Shown one piece after another: positions 20,555-31,649 of a stretch of 64,000 bases of DNA. The notes below the pieces were generated by a model. The model was given only the letters and a program-made list of their open reading frames with translations. It was not told where the DNA came from and searched no databases. The stretch's first letter is position 1. The number at the start of each line of letters is the position of its first letter. Origin of the DNA: Mycoplasma sp. Pen4 (lineage in GTDB: Bacteria; Bacillota_I; Bacilli_A; Mycoplasmatales; Metamycoplasmataceae); assembly GCF_014352955.1 (NCBI RefSeq), contig NZ_CP060691.1, positions 434,001 to 498,000 of the forward strand. Reading direction: 5' to 3'. The position numbers and the translations under genes are program-made.

Positions 20555-21758
20555 TTATATTTTTATCGATGAAAAAATAATTTCTGACACAAACCTAAAT
20601 AACACAATTAAATATTACGAATCAATTTTAAAAAACCTTTATCAAATTAAAGACTTTGGATACCAAATTTATATTGTTCTTCCTGATTTATATCACTTAT
20701 ACAACTATAATTTACTATTAAATGATCAAACAGATGAAACATTAGCTAGAAAGAGAATTTCTAATTTAGGTTTTTTTGCCAAAAAAGCCAACAAGCTAGG
20801 TGCTTCAATAATAACAACATTAAATTTTAATAACATTTCTTCTTTATCACAACTTCTTAGACATGAAAATGAAACAAATTCTAATGAAGAGAATTATCAC
20901 GAAACCGATAAACAGATAACTTATAACGACTTACTTTATACACAAAATGTTATTTTATTTCCCGATGACAACGGAGATAACGCTTTATTAGAGGATTTGA
21001 AAGCTCTAGAATCATTCTTTCAAAAAGAATTAAATTCAACAGGTATTTTTATCGAAGCATTATCATCGTATTTATCTAATGAACAAAATATGATTAATGA
21101 TGAAAAAATTAAGTTTTTAAAAGAAACATTAAACTCATTTAAAGAACAAAAAGGGTTTGAAATTAAGTTTTACGAAACTAACGAAAGATACTTGCCTATA
21201 ATTAAAAAAATAATTTCACCTGATAAAGTATTTGTAAAATTTTGAATCGATAAGCAATTTAAAAAAATAACAAAAAAGGTTGTCGACTTATCTTCTCAAA
21301 ATTACAATGTAGTTGTTGATACAAATATTTTTATTAAAAAAGATACTAATACAAAGTTATTTAAACTAACTCAATTTAAAAACTTAATGGATCATTTATC
21401 TTTTGAAACTACAGCATTGTCATTTAAGTATTGTTTTTCAAATGAAACACACCATTTTACCGATGTTGAATATGCTGATTTATTTAACAATTATATTCAT
21501 GGAATTATGTACAGAAGAAATGGTTTAATAAAACTTTCAAGCCTTGATTTAAGCAAAATTAAAAAACACAAAATTAAGTTATTTAATAATGTTGAGATAA
21601 TAAAATTCAATTATGAAGCACAACAATACATTATGCTTTTTAACAATTCAAACAGAGTGAAGAAAAATTATATTATCAATAAAATAAACAAAAAAAATGA
21701 TCTCAACATTGATGATCATTTAATGCCATATCAATCTATTTTCAAGAAAGTCGCTTAG
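20502..21758 (+). CDS. Unknown protein, possibly a degenerate glycosidase
   Basis: A 418-residue soluble protein I do not recognise with confidence. TAGGAG precedes the ATG, and the gene overlaps the end of holA by 53 bases. Weak hints of an alpha-amylase-like (GH13) layout are: TIKYYESILKNLYQIKDFGY followed by IYIVLPDLYHL (a helix-strand pair like the first barrel repeats), and a C-terminal stretch VEIIKFNYEAQQYIMLFNNS that resembles the beta domain of such enzymes. The catalytic D, E and D cannot be placed, so any enzyme activity is doubtful. Its end overlaps tmcAL tail to tail by 17 bases. Confidence 0.6.
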
Positions 21759-22695
21759 ACTTTTCTTTTTTATTCTTGGTAAGAATACTTAAATATGCAC
21801 GTTTTATTCGACTAGATGTGTAACGTCTACTTGTACAATTTTGGATAAAATCTTCATAATTTTCAGACAACATAACTTGTTTTTTAAATAAGTTTTCCAT
21901 ACCTTCATCAACCATTTTATATCTAGCAATTTTATCTGAAGTTGATTTAAGTATAAATTTTTTAAATTTTGGGTAAGTGTTAGCAATATCATTTTTATCA
22001 CTATACTCTAGTTTCATTGGTGTATATTTAGAAACATCTTCATTATTTTTAACCATATTTCTAATTTTTGTTGCACTGGCAAAGTTGTTTTCAGTTTCTT
22101 GTGAGTGAAATGGAATTGTTCTTTGTATTGAAACTGGAATGATATCTAATTCATTATTTACAATTGTTTTCACATACTCTAAACCTAAAATATCATTTGG
22201 AAGCGAAATATCTTCACCGAGTAAATCCTGTAATGCAAGATTAGTTGCTCTCGGAAAACTGTTAGCACCTTTTTTAAGATATTGTTTAACTAATTTATTA
22301 TATTCACTTGGATTGTTTTTAATTGTTTGAGCAATTTTAATAAATAAATCCACATTATTAGTTTCAGAACCAAAAACAAGGTGTGTTATTTTATGTTTAT
22401 TTAATTCAATTACACCATGATTTGCAAAAATATGAGCTGCTTGTGTAGCTATTTTATCATCTAGTTTAATAACCTTTGACACACCATATTTTTTAGCTAT
22501 TCTTTTTCTTTCTTTAAACGTCGTAATATGTTTTTCACCACGCTGTGTGTAGTTATTGGTTAAAGCAACGATAATATATGGATTATTAAAATTCTCTTTA
22601 ATTCAATTTAATTGATATATATGTCCATTATGGAATGGATTATATTCGGCAATAATGCCGATAATATTCTTTGTTTTTTGATTTTCTTTTTTCAT
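21742..22695 (-). CDS. tmcAL: tRNA(Met) cytidine acetate ligase TmcAL
   Basis: A 317-residue nucleotidyltransferase-fold protein: GIIAEYNPFHNGHIYQL at the N-terminus (HxGH-type nucleotide-binding motif), LVFGSETNNVD in the middle, and FASATKIRNMV where the family carries S/T-x-x-x-I-R. Bacillus TmcAL acetylates C34 of elongator tRNA-Met using acetate and ATP. The length is shorter than the usual 390-400 residues, so the C-terminal region is reduced. Minus-strand TATATT (22703-22708) lies seven bases before the start, and there is no Shine-Dalgarno, so it is probably leaderless. Confidence 0.85.
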
Positions 22696-22879
22696 AAATT
22701 ACAATATAATACTAACATTAATTAATAGAATGTGTTTAAAATAAATTTTAATTCAATTTTCTAAATAGTTAATTTTTGAGAATTATGTTTTTTGTATTAT
22801 AATTTATAAGCATTATAATATTTATAAAAACGCGTTTAAAATAAAAATATATAACATTCAGAAAGTAAAGGGGTAGATT

Positions 22880-23080
22880 ATGGCTATTGTTCCAAAACGT
22901 AAAACGTCTAAACAACGTAAACACAAAAGAAACACACACGCTGCTTTAGATATGCCTAACCTTGTTTCATGTTCAAATTGCAGTAATAAAATTGAACAAC
23001 ACGTTGCATGTAGATTCTGTGGTTTCTACAAAGGCAAAAAAGTTCAAGGCTTTAAAGCATTACAAGACCAAAACAAATAA
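22880..23080 (+). CDS. rpmF: 50S ribosomal protein L32
   Basis: A 66-residue ribosomal protein with the L32 start AIVPKRKTSKQRKHKRNTH and a zinc ribbon (CSNC ... CRFCG). AAAGGGG precedes the ATG. The 184-base upstream gap carries AT-rich promoter-like sequence. Confidence 0.97.
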   Translation: MAIVPKRKTSKQRKHKRNTHAALDMPNLVSCSNCSNKIEQHVACRFCGFYKGKKVQGFKALQDQNK

Positions 23081-23090
23081 TTTAAGTTAT

Positions 23091-23120
23091 TACAATCAGT
23101 ATTTACTGGTTGTATTTTTT
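23091..23120 (+). terminator. Terminator of rpmF
   Basis: A TACAATCAG / CTGGTTGTA stem followed by T6. Confidence 0.85.
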
Positions 23121-23125
23121 ATGCC

Positions 23126-23173
23126 TTTTGTTTATTTTTAGTTCACTCACATCAAAAATGTATTTATTAGATG
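23126..23173 (+). promoter_or_regulatory. Promoter block shared with comEA, upstream of ruvA
   Basis: Second copy of the 22-base block (23126-23147) with ATTTATTAGATG at 23162-23173. It directly precedes GGAGGAATAAAATG, the ribosome-binding site and start of ruvA. Confidence 0.55.
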
Positions 23174-23183
23174 GAGGAATAAA

Positions 23184-23786
23184 ATGAAAATTTACATAAT
23201 AGGTGAAATAGTATATAAAAACAAAAATAACATTATCCTCGAATCGAAAGGCGAGGGTTATTGATTAACTGTTGCTGACGATTGAAGATATCAAGTAAAT
23301 CAAAAAGCTAAAATCTTTATTTATGAACATCAAACTGATTATCAAAAAAATACATATGGTTTTAAAGATTTTAAAGAAAGATTACTTTTCATTGATTTAG
23401 TATCGATTGAAAAAATAGGTCCAAGAATAGCTATGAATATTCTTAATAAAGGTTGAGAATACATTGCAAGATTAATTGCAACAAATAATACAACTGAATT
23501 ATCAACAATTCCGTTTGTAACTGAAAAAGTCGCAAACATAATTTGTGTACAGTTGAATACTAAATGATCAAAAATTTTAACAAACTCAGACAATAAAAAA
23601 GCTGAAACAGCACAAATCAGAGATGAAGTTGCTAAAACATTGCAAACTCTTGGATTTAAAAAGGCACAAATTGACTATGCCTTAAAACAAATTAAATATA
23701 CAAATAACATGGACGAGATGATTGAAAATAGTATTCAATTAATCGCAGCACAACAAAATGAACAACAAAGATCTACGGCCAACTAG
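23184..23786 (+). CDS. ruvA: Holliday junction protein RuvA
   Basis: A 200-residue RuvA. The N-terminal OB-fold domain starts MKIYIIGEIVYKNKNNI and includes IYEHQTDYQKNTYGF. Helix-hairpin-helix segments follow (SIEKIGPRIAMNIL, STIPFVTEKVANII), and a short C-terminal domain III (about 150-195) contacts RuvB. RuvA binds the four-way junction and loads RuvB. The strong ribosome-binding site GGAGGA sets the start. It overlaps ruvB by 29 bases. No ruvC is visible, as expected in Mollicutes. Confidence 0.92.
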
Positions 23787-24714
23787 TTTTAAAGATTTCA
23801 TTGGTCAAACAAAGTTAACTAAAACATTGCAAATAATGATTGAAAGTGCTAAAAATCAAAATAAGGTACTTGATCACATTTTGTTTTACGGTATGCCGGG
23901 TATGGGTAAAACAACTTTAGCAACCGTGATAGCAAACAGTTTAGACACTAGAATTCACTACGTACAAGGTTCAAACATCGAAAAGAAGGCAGATCTAATA
24001 AGCATTTTATCTGTAATAAACGAAAATGATATTGTATTTATAGATGAAATTCATAGTGTAAACAAAAATGTAGTTGAGTTTCTTTATAGTGCAATGGAAG
24101 ATTTTGTTTTCGACTTAATCATAGGTGTAGATGGCAATGCGCGTGCTATGAGAATGAAATTAAAACCATTCACATTAATTGGAGCTACAACTAAATTAAG
24201 TGAAATATCACAACCATTAATTGATAGATTTGGATACGTTGCAAGGCTAGTTAATTATACTAATGAAGACATTTTTAAAATCCTTAAAATAAGTGCTAAA
24301 AAAATGAATTTAGAAATTGAGGATGAATTATTAAAATACATTGCATCATATTCTAGATCAACTCCCAGATTATCGAATCATTTACTAAACAGAGTTAATG
24401 ACTTTGCCATCGCAAATAAGACTTTTATATCTAAACCATTGATAAAAAAGACTTTTAAATATTTAGATTTATATCAATTTGGTTTAACAAAAGATCACAT
24501 TGAATATTTACAAGTTCTAAAAGAAGGTTTTGAAGAAAAATGCGTATCACTTGATGTTATTTGCGGCTTACTTTTACACACAAAAGAAAGCATAGTTAAT
24601 GAAATCGAACCACCGTTATTACTATTAAAATTGATCGAAAAAACTTCGAGAGGAAGAAGAATTTCTTCCTTAGGAATTGATTACTTAATTAGACAAAAAA
24701 TTAAAGATATTTAG
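23758..24714 (+). CDS. ruvB: Holliday junction helicase RuvB
   Basis: A 318-residue AAA+ motor for branch migration. It begins with RPTSFKDFIGQ, then Walker A GMPGMGKTT near residue 45, Walker B IVFIDEIHSVN near 99, sensor 1 GATTKLSEIS, and a C-terminal winged helix (RTSRGRRIS in the family; here KTSRGRRISSLGIDYL). The start lies inside ruvA, 29 bases before its stop. The next reading frame starts nine bases after the stop. Confidence 0.95.
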   Translation: MNNKDLRPTSFKDFIGQTKLTKTLQIMIESAKNQNKVLDHILFYGMPGMGKTTLATVIANSLDTRIHYVQGSNIEKKADLISILSVINENDIVFIDEIHSVNKNVVEFLYSAMEDFVFDLIIGVDGNARAMRMKLKPFTLIGATTKLSEISQPLIDRFGYVARLVNYTNEDIFKILKISAKKMNLEIEDELLKYIASYSRSTPRLSNHLLNRVNDFAIANKTFISKPLIKKTFKYLDLYQFGLTKDHIEYLQVLKEGFEEKCVSLDVICGLLLHTKESIVNEIEPPLLLLKLIEKTSRGRRISSLGIDYLIRQKIKDI

Positions 24715-24722
24715 GAGATAAA

Positions 24723-24857
24723 ATGAAACCAGATTCCCACATATTTGATGGTTACAATTTTAAATTAGAATTTATTTTCTTAACTAAAAACTTAACCCCA
24801 CTTTTTAAAAAATTTGTCACACAATATCTTGTTTATGATTGGAGGATAGAAAATTAA
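24723..24857 (+). CDS. Small hypothetical protein next to the ICE boundary
   Basis: A 44-residue reading frame with a good ribosome-binding site (AGGAGATAAA) placed nine bases after ruvB and immediately followed by a terminator. It starts MKPDSHIFDGYNFKLEF and ends in a Trp encoded by TGG, a codon rarely used here. It could be a real small gene of the ruv operon, or the 5' remnant of a chromosomal gene cut when the ICE inserted. No family is recognised. Confidence 0.4.
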   Translation: MKPDSHIFDGYNFKLEFIFLTKNLTPLFKKFVTQYLVYDWRIEN

Positions 24858-24878
24858 ATAGGTTGATACCTATTTTTT
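24857..24878 (+). terminator. Terminator of the ruvAB operon
   Basis: AATAGGT / ACCTATT with a TGAT loop and T6, starting at the stop of the small reading frame. Confidence 0.85.
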
Positions 24879-24941
24879 ATTTTTAGCACTTTTGCTTTTT
24901 TGGAAAAATAACAAAACAAAATGAATTAAAGGTGGTTAGTT

Positions 24942-25835
24942 ATGCTTTACAGAATGTGAGATCAAGATAAATATTGTTCTAATTTCTTTATCTTCTACAA
25001 AAGACATAATTCAAAACCATCAGCTTATCATGCTTCAAAAATGAATGGTTTATTTCATAAAACTGTTATAGAACAAGATAAGAAACTGCAAACAATGAAA
25101 ATTTCATCATTGATAGATGCAATTTCTCAAAATAAAAGTTATATTTGCTCTACTGGTACAACAACAAGATTTATCAATATTGATATTGATGAAAAAGCAA
25201 ATAGAATTTTTTCAACTCTTTTGAAGTACAACAATAAATTTTTCACAAAAAGTGATTTAAACAACAAAAATGATAAAGAAATGTTGTTTTTAAGGTATTT
25301 TTTACCTACTTTTTACTATGAAACTAATTCATCAACTGATACAAAAGCAAGAATTAGATTAGTTTATGCATTAGATCAAAATGTAAGTAAAGAATTAGCA
25401 ACAAAAATTGTTGAAAAATTAATAATTGTGATTGAAAGCATTTTTAATTCAAAAATTGATACAGCATCTAAAAACATTAAGCAAATATTCTATGGTACAT
25501 TGAAAAATGTCTTTTCAAACAAGAATATTAGAGTGTATAGTGCAGAAAAGTTATTAGAAATTTTGAATTATGTATTCAAACTTTTAAATTTAAGTGAAAA
25601 ACACAGAAATTCTAGTTTTGGAATTACATATGATTTCAATAATTCTTTTGTATCTAACAACTATGATGAAGCATTATGAATTTATGTTGCATTATCAAAG
25701 CACAATAAAGAACATTTATTGATAACAAAGAAAAAATGAATAAAGAAATTTGAAGATACAATGAATCGCAGACCATACTTTAAAGTAAAACATAATACAA
25801 AAGGTTATGAATTATTAAATACTTACAAGAAATAA
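24942..25835 (+). CDS. Possible primase or replication protein of the ICE
   Basis: A 297-residue protein starting MLYRMWDQDKYCSNFF with GGTGG upstream. Its middle has a pattern seen in archaeo-eukaryotic-type primases of mobile elements: an acidic strand FINIDIDEK (near residue 88) followed by FYYETNSSTDTKARIRLVYAL (near 127), where the family has an S/T-x-S-x-T...R block at the nucleotide site. No helicase domain is attached. That makes it a candidate for priming or copying ICE DNA. The pattern match is weak, and a purely structural ICE role cannot be excluded. Confidence 0.55.
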
Positions 25836-25867
25836 ATTTAAAACAAAACAATTAAAGGAGATAAAGA

Positions 25868-26233
25868 GTGGAAATAACAAAAATAACACAATTTTTTGCA
25901 GAAAATGTTTCAGCAAGTGCTTCTGCAGTAAATGATAATCTTGCTTCTTCTATTTCATCATCTGTTTCAGGTGGGTTTAAGTCCTTACTTTCTGCAATTA
26001 CAATACCTGTAATTATTGCATTAGTGGTATTTATTCTTTCTGGTGCTGTTTTATTGGCTAAAAAATTTATGAGAATATCCAAAACAGATCCAGAAAATTA
26101 TAAAATGGAAATCAAAAAACTTTATTGATATATTGGTGGAATAATGGCTCTTTTCTTTTCACTAATATTCTTTATAGTAATGCAATCTAACAATTGATCA
26201 ATTTTAGCAGATTACACTCCAAAAGCATTGTAA
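25868..26233 (+). CDS. ICE pilin-like (VirB2-type) conjugation protein
   Basis: A 121-residue protein with an alanine/serine-rich N-terminal region (FFAENVSASASAVNDNLASS), one membrane helix (ITIPVIIALVVFILSGAVLL) and a second (YIGGIMALFFSLIFFIVM). This two-helix layout is that of VirB2/TrbC pilins and of the protein that precedes the large membrane protein in M. bovis ICE (Mbov_0395 type). The GTG start follows AAAGGAG. It should form the pilus or channel outside the membrane. Confidence 0.75.
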
Positions 26234-26269
26234 GTAATTTAACAAAACATCTTATTTTAGGTATAAAAA

Positions 26270-27529
26270 GTGTTTGCCTGACTAATTAATTCCATTGGTT
26301 ATGCGATTTTCTCAGGATTGTGATACATACTTGTATTTCTTCCTGGTTGAATTCTTCATATCATTTACACAACACTAGAATTTGTTGCTTTAAAACTACC
26401 AATTTACATTTTATTTGGTGGTTATGAAATAAACTTCTCAACTGGTTTCTTTATAAGGTTCTTTGGTATTGCACTGATATGTCTTTTCTTTGTAGTTGGT
26501 ATAGTCTTTTATAGATTTATACAAGCAAGAAAAGATGTAGAAAACCAACAATTATTCAAAGAATCAATAAAGCGTGGGACATTATCATTTTTAATGGTAG
26601 TTGGAATACCAATATTAATGTGATTAATGATGATCTTTTTTGTAATTATTTATCAGTTAGTTAAAAATTCAATCTTTAACCAAGATACATCTCTATCACA
26701 ATACATATTTAAAGTATTAGAACCAAAATGAACTGAAACATCAGAAGGACACAAAGCATGAATTCAAGTGCAAAATACATTTCAACCTTTAAGTTATAAT
26801 GAATGATTTTACATAGATGGTAGTGGTATTTTACTTATCATCAAACTTGCAATTGCAATTTTTGCAATTGTAGTTGTGATCTTTGGACTTTTTATACGTG
26901 TTATCAAAGCAATTGCTTATGAATTTGTTTATTTCTTATGATTACCAGTTGCTATAACACAAGGGACTAATGATGCAGGAGAAACATTAAAGAAATGATT
27001 TGCTAAATTCACAGAGAGTGTATTAAGTATTTTCATTATATTAATTTGTCTTCTCTTATACATTATGTTGCTTCAAACTACTTTTGAACAAGTACCATCA
27101 TTGATTGATGAGATTTTAGGTGATAATTCAACAGCACTTTCTGGTGAATGAACTACATCAATTTTATCAATTGCAATCATCTTAGGTATGACTTATGGAA
27201 TTAATGGTATGATAACCAGATTAATGTATTTCTTTAATCTAGATCAGTTTGCTGAATCATCAATCAGACTAAGACGCAACAAGAACAAAACAGCAAATAA
27301 CACAGCAAATACAAAAGAAACCAAAGCTGAAGCTAACAAAACAATTAGCTATGAAAAAAACACATTAAAAAGAAATAATGATTTAGGTGTAAGAGCAAAA
27401 ACAAGTGCTAGAAATGCTAAAAACACTATGAGTAAGGAAAAAACAGCAGAACAAGCAATTAACAATGCTCTTAAACCTTGATTTATTAAGATATTTAACA
27501 AGTTGCAAGAAGGAGATAAGGTGAAATAG
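26270..27529 (+). CDS. ICE polytopic membrane protein (VirB6/TrbL-like)
   Basis: A 419-residue protein with at least six hydrophobic segments (for example FFIRFFGIALICLFFVVGIVF, FLMVVGIPILMWLMMIFFVI and VLSIFIILICLLLYIMLL) and a positively charged, Asn/Lys-rich cytoplasmic tail (about 345-419). The order pilin, polytopic protein, VirB4 matches type IV secretion systems and the Mbov_0396-type ICE gene. It probably forms the inner-membrane channel. It starts at GTG 26270 and ends one base before the next ATG. Confidence 0.8.
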
Positions 27530-30364
27530 ATGCTACAAGCAAAACCACTAAAAAGAAACCAATTCAAAATTTTTAGAAATATGTCTTGGTTTGATATGAT
27601 TGTATTTCTGATTTTTGCTTTATCTGACTTTATAATTTGTTTCTTTGGTTTCCCACATTTAAACATTGCATATAGAGTATTAATTTCAGTAATGTTTATA
27701 CCACTGATTATGTCGTTGTTTTTAACAGTTAAAGATACATCATATAAGGTTTATCAAATGCTTTGAATTTGAATTAAGTATGAATCATCTAAAAAGAAAT
27801 TTAAAGATGATGAGATAAATGACTTAATGGTATTCACTGAAATAGATAATGATGGAGTTCTTGCTACAAACAAACTAAGCAAAAATAAAGAATTTTATGC
27901 TAGATTATTGAAATTGCATGGTAATTCCATTTTTAAATATGATAAATACAACCAAGAACAACTTTTAGAAGAGCTAACAAAAGGCATTAGTACTATCAAA
28001 ACGCCAATTAACATCATTAAAATTAACAGTAAAAATGATTTTAAGGAAAATATATTCTATGCTGATGAAGCACTTAAAAAATTCAAAGACAAGAAATCAC
28101 AAATTTATTTAAATGCTTTAAAAAGTGATTTAGAGTTGTTTGAAAACCAAAAATACCAAGTCTATTACATTTTAGTTTATGGTGAAAGTGAAACTGCATT
28201 AATTGAAAACACCCAAAATGTTAAAACTGCTTTTGAGAATGTTAATTTCTTAATTGAAGAACAAGATCAAATTCAAACATTGCTTTTTTATAGTAATTTC
28301 TATGATCTTGATAAATCACAACCAGAAATTGAATTAAAAACATTAAATGCAAGAACAGATAGAGTAAATATTAGAGAAATATTAGACATAAACTCTATTG
28401 AGTTTTCTTCAAATAACTTTAAGGTAAATGATAAATACCACTCTATGCAAGGAATAAAAGAATTTGATTATGAAGTAGATAATGGTTGACTTAATACTAT
28501 TTATGATAGTGATTCAAATGTTTTTATCAGCATTAGTCCTTTATCACAAACTGTTGCAGAAAAACTTCTTGAAAGTTCCAACAGAAAAATTGGAGCACAA
28601 GCTTATGAAAGAACACAACACTTTTTAAGAGATAAGAAAAACCAGTATGAGTATGAAATTTTTAATCAATTGACTGAAAACATTGTTAAAAATCAAACAA
28701 AACCACTATTAGATGTTGGGGTTTATCTATTAAATACAGCATTAAAAGAAAATGATTTAAATGAAATTGAAAAAGTAAATGAATCAAATGCTAAAAAAGA
28801 AAACATTAAGTTGGGAAAATTTAATTTCGAACAGTTTAAATGTTGAAATCAATCACAAATTCCCCCAACAGATTTCTTAAACACCTCAATTCAAGCATTA
28901 CCAGAATTAATTGCTTTTGGTTGACCTTGAAATTTAGAATTATTGAATGATCATAATAACTTTATTTTAGGAACCCAAAAGAATGATGGTTCCCCAGTAT
29001 TCTTTGATCTATTCCATAGAGATGGGTACAGGAGAAATAGTAATGCAATTATTATTGGAACATCAGGTAGTGGTAAATCCACTTTCAGTATGAAACTTTT
29101 AAATTATATGCATTATGCAAAATCACAAATTATCATCATTGATCCACAAGATGAATATGTTGATTTATGTAAAAATGTTTCAGGTCAGTATATTGATATA
29201 AAAAATGACTCTAAAACAATTATTAATCCACTTGAAATCCAAATAAACAAAGTAAATAGTGATAATACCACTGTATTTAACATAATTGATAATCACATTG
29301 ACTTTGTTTCAAAATGATTCCAAATTCTTTTTGAGAGCATTTCTAATACAGAGAAAATTCTAATCAAAACTGCTTTAAAAACTCTTTATATTAAATGAAA
29401 TTTTTATCACCAAAAAACAATTAAAGATCTTAAAAGACAGAAAAATTGACCTATTATTGATGACTTTATTAAAGAACTGGAAAACACTCAATTCAACAAT
29501 GAATTAGAGAAAGAAATTTACCAAAAACCATTAATTAAACTTGTTAAAGAGTTTAAATTCTTTTTCCAAGAACAAATTTCTAATAAAAACATCTTTAATA
29601 AACCATCAAACATCAATTTAGACAACAAGTTTATTGTATTTAATGTTAAAAAACTGCTAGCACAACAAAATCAAGGTTCAGCACAAGCACAAATTTATTT
29701 ACTATTGAATATCATTAACACAAAAATTTATATGAACTCAATCAATAATTCAAAAAATAATACAATTCTTTTTATTGATGAAGCACACTTTGCTTTAAAA
29801 GATAACACACCAGTAATTAGAGAGTTTATTATTGATACAACCAAAACAATTCGTAAATATAATGGTTCTATTGTTTTAGCAACTCAAAATGTAAATGATA
29901 TTTCACAAAATGCAGCAAAAATACTTGGAAATATTCAATATTCATTTTTCTTTAATTGTAAGCAACTTGATATTGATTCAATTAAAGCATTATATGAAAC
30001 CAACCAAACTTTAACAGATCAAGATCTAAAATTCATTTCAAATGCTAAAACAGGTGAATGTTTAATGCTTTTAACTGAAAAGAAACACTACCAGATTAAA
30101 GCAAATTACAACAATTTAGAAAAAGACTTATTCTTTAAAGATTTCACAATTATAGAGAAATACACTAAGTCTCTTAAATTTGAAATAACAGCTTTATTTA
30201 AAAAGTTATCTGATTCAGAGTTGAAAGATGAATTATTAACAGAATACAACAAGGAAATAGCAATGTTTGAATCTAATTTATCTTTATATTCTAAAAATCA
30301 GGAATTTTTAAGTTTCCTAGTTGCATTTAAAGAAAACTTAATTAAAGTAATCAGAAACATTTAA
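27530..30364 (+). CDS. traE: ICE conjugation ATPase TraE (VirB3-VirB4 fusion)
   Basis: A 944-residue protein. The N-terminal 75 residues carry two membrane helices (MIVFLIFALSDFIICFFGF and YRVLISVMFIPLIMSLFL) in the layout of VirB3/PrgI, fused to a VirB4 ATPase. Walker A GTSGSGKST is near residue 510 and Walker B TILFIDEAHF near 746, followed by the motif with R (TKTIRKYNG). This is the energising ATPase of the conjugation channel, matching the Mbov_0397/CDS17 TraE of mycoplasma ICEs. The whole gene is open if TGA is Trp (at least eight sites). No frameshift is seen. Confidence 0.9.
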
Positions 30365-30389
30365 TTTAAATATTTTAAAAGGAGAATGA

Positions 30390-31031
30390 ATGAATTCAGA
30401 AACATTTTTTTACAGTTTGAGATTACTAAATGGTGAAAGAGTGGAAAACTTACCTTATGATAAAAAAGTAGATCATATTTATTATCAAAACAAAATTAAA
30501 ACAGGTGAATGATACTTTTCATTAGATAGAGAAACTAACTATTATCATTTAAAGAACAAAAATGGTGATTGAATTAAAACTGATCACTCACCTGATAGAT
30601 CAGATTTTGAAATAAATAGATTTAAACTTTTAGAACACCTTTTAACAAAAGATACCAAATATTATGATAGTAGATATGGATACACAAGATCAGTTAAAAA
30701 AGAAACATTGCAGGTTGAAAAAGCATATCTAGCAAAAAGAATGTGTTTTATTGAAATGCAAGGAAAAATGCTTAATAATGGTGAATATGATGTTTATCAA
30801 ATTAATCAAATATATCATTCAACATATGGAGAACCAAGAATTACAAAAATTAACAAAGAACAAGTCTCACATATTTATACGTATGATGATATAAAACTAG
30901 GTTATTACTTTATTAAAAAGGGAGTAAATAGTAATCCTTTTGCAAAAGAAGTAGTTGAAAAAGTTTTATCAGATGTTAAAGAACTTATAGAATTTGAAGA
31001 TGATTTTGAAGACGAAAGTGAAACTGATTAA
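30390..31031 (+). CDS. ICE hypothetical protein
   Basis: A 213-residue soluble protein right after traE. ATG 30390 is in frame; AAAGGAG lies just before, and a second ATG four bases earlier is out of frame. It is rich in Tyr, Lys and Asn, with an acidic tail (EDDFEDESETD). No motif is recognised. Its position between TraE and the surface protein suits a cytosolic ICE accessory protein. Confidence 0.6.
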
Positions 31032-31052
31032 AAATCAGTTCAAGGAGTAAAT

Positions 31053-31649
31053 GTGGAATTAGAAAAAGAATTAAAAGATGAACTAAAAACCTTTATAAAA
31101 CATTTCAAAATAAATATGAATGAAAATGCTGTTTTTGAAGCAATAGAGAACAATATTGATACAAGTGATAGAAAATTATTACTCAATGTTTTAAGTTTCT
31201 TTAAAAGCAATTTTAAAGGTCATTCAAATGAAAATATTGCAAATTTATTATGACCTTCTATAAATAATCCTGAAAAGTTAAGAGAAATTTATCAAGAAAT
31301 CTGAAAATATTCAATATTTTTGAAAAAACAAGATGATGATTGAAAACTTGCTTATTTAGAAAACAAAGCACAAGATATTTCAGAGAGAGTATTTACATTT
31401 GATGAATTACAAAGTTTAATAAATATTGATCTGAAAGAAAAAGGTTTAGAAAGTCAATATATTAACTTAGTTAGTGAAATTAAAGATCTTTCTACAAATG
31501 ATTTTCTTTCAATTAATGATTCAATAAACAAAATTGAGATTATTAATTCAAAAAAATTAGATGAATTATTTAAAGAGAAACTTAATGAAATTACTGAAGA
31601 TTACATTATTAGCATATTAGATAGAAAAAAATGAGTAAAACAAGTTTAA
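31053..31649 (+). CDS. ICE hypothetical protein, helical
   Basis: A 198-residue protein beginning GTG GAA TTA, with AAGGAG upstream. It is predominantly helical and acidic-basic mixed (LKDELKTFIKHFKINMNENAV) with no membrane segment or known motif. It overlaps the next gene by 19 bases, which suggests coupled expression. It resembles in place the Mbov_0398-type ICE genes, but I cannot confirm the family. Confidence 0.6.

Noticed and set aside
22731..22845. Two copies of GTTTAAAATAAA exactly 100 bases apart before rpmF
   Set aside because: Short AT-rich match, likely by chance in such DNA.
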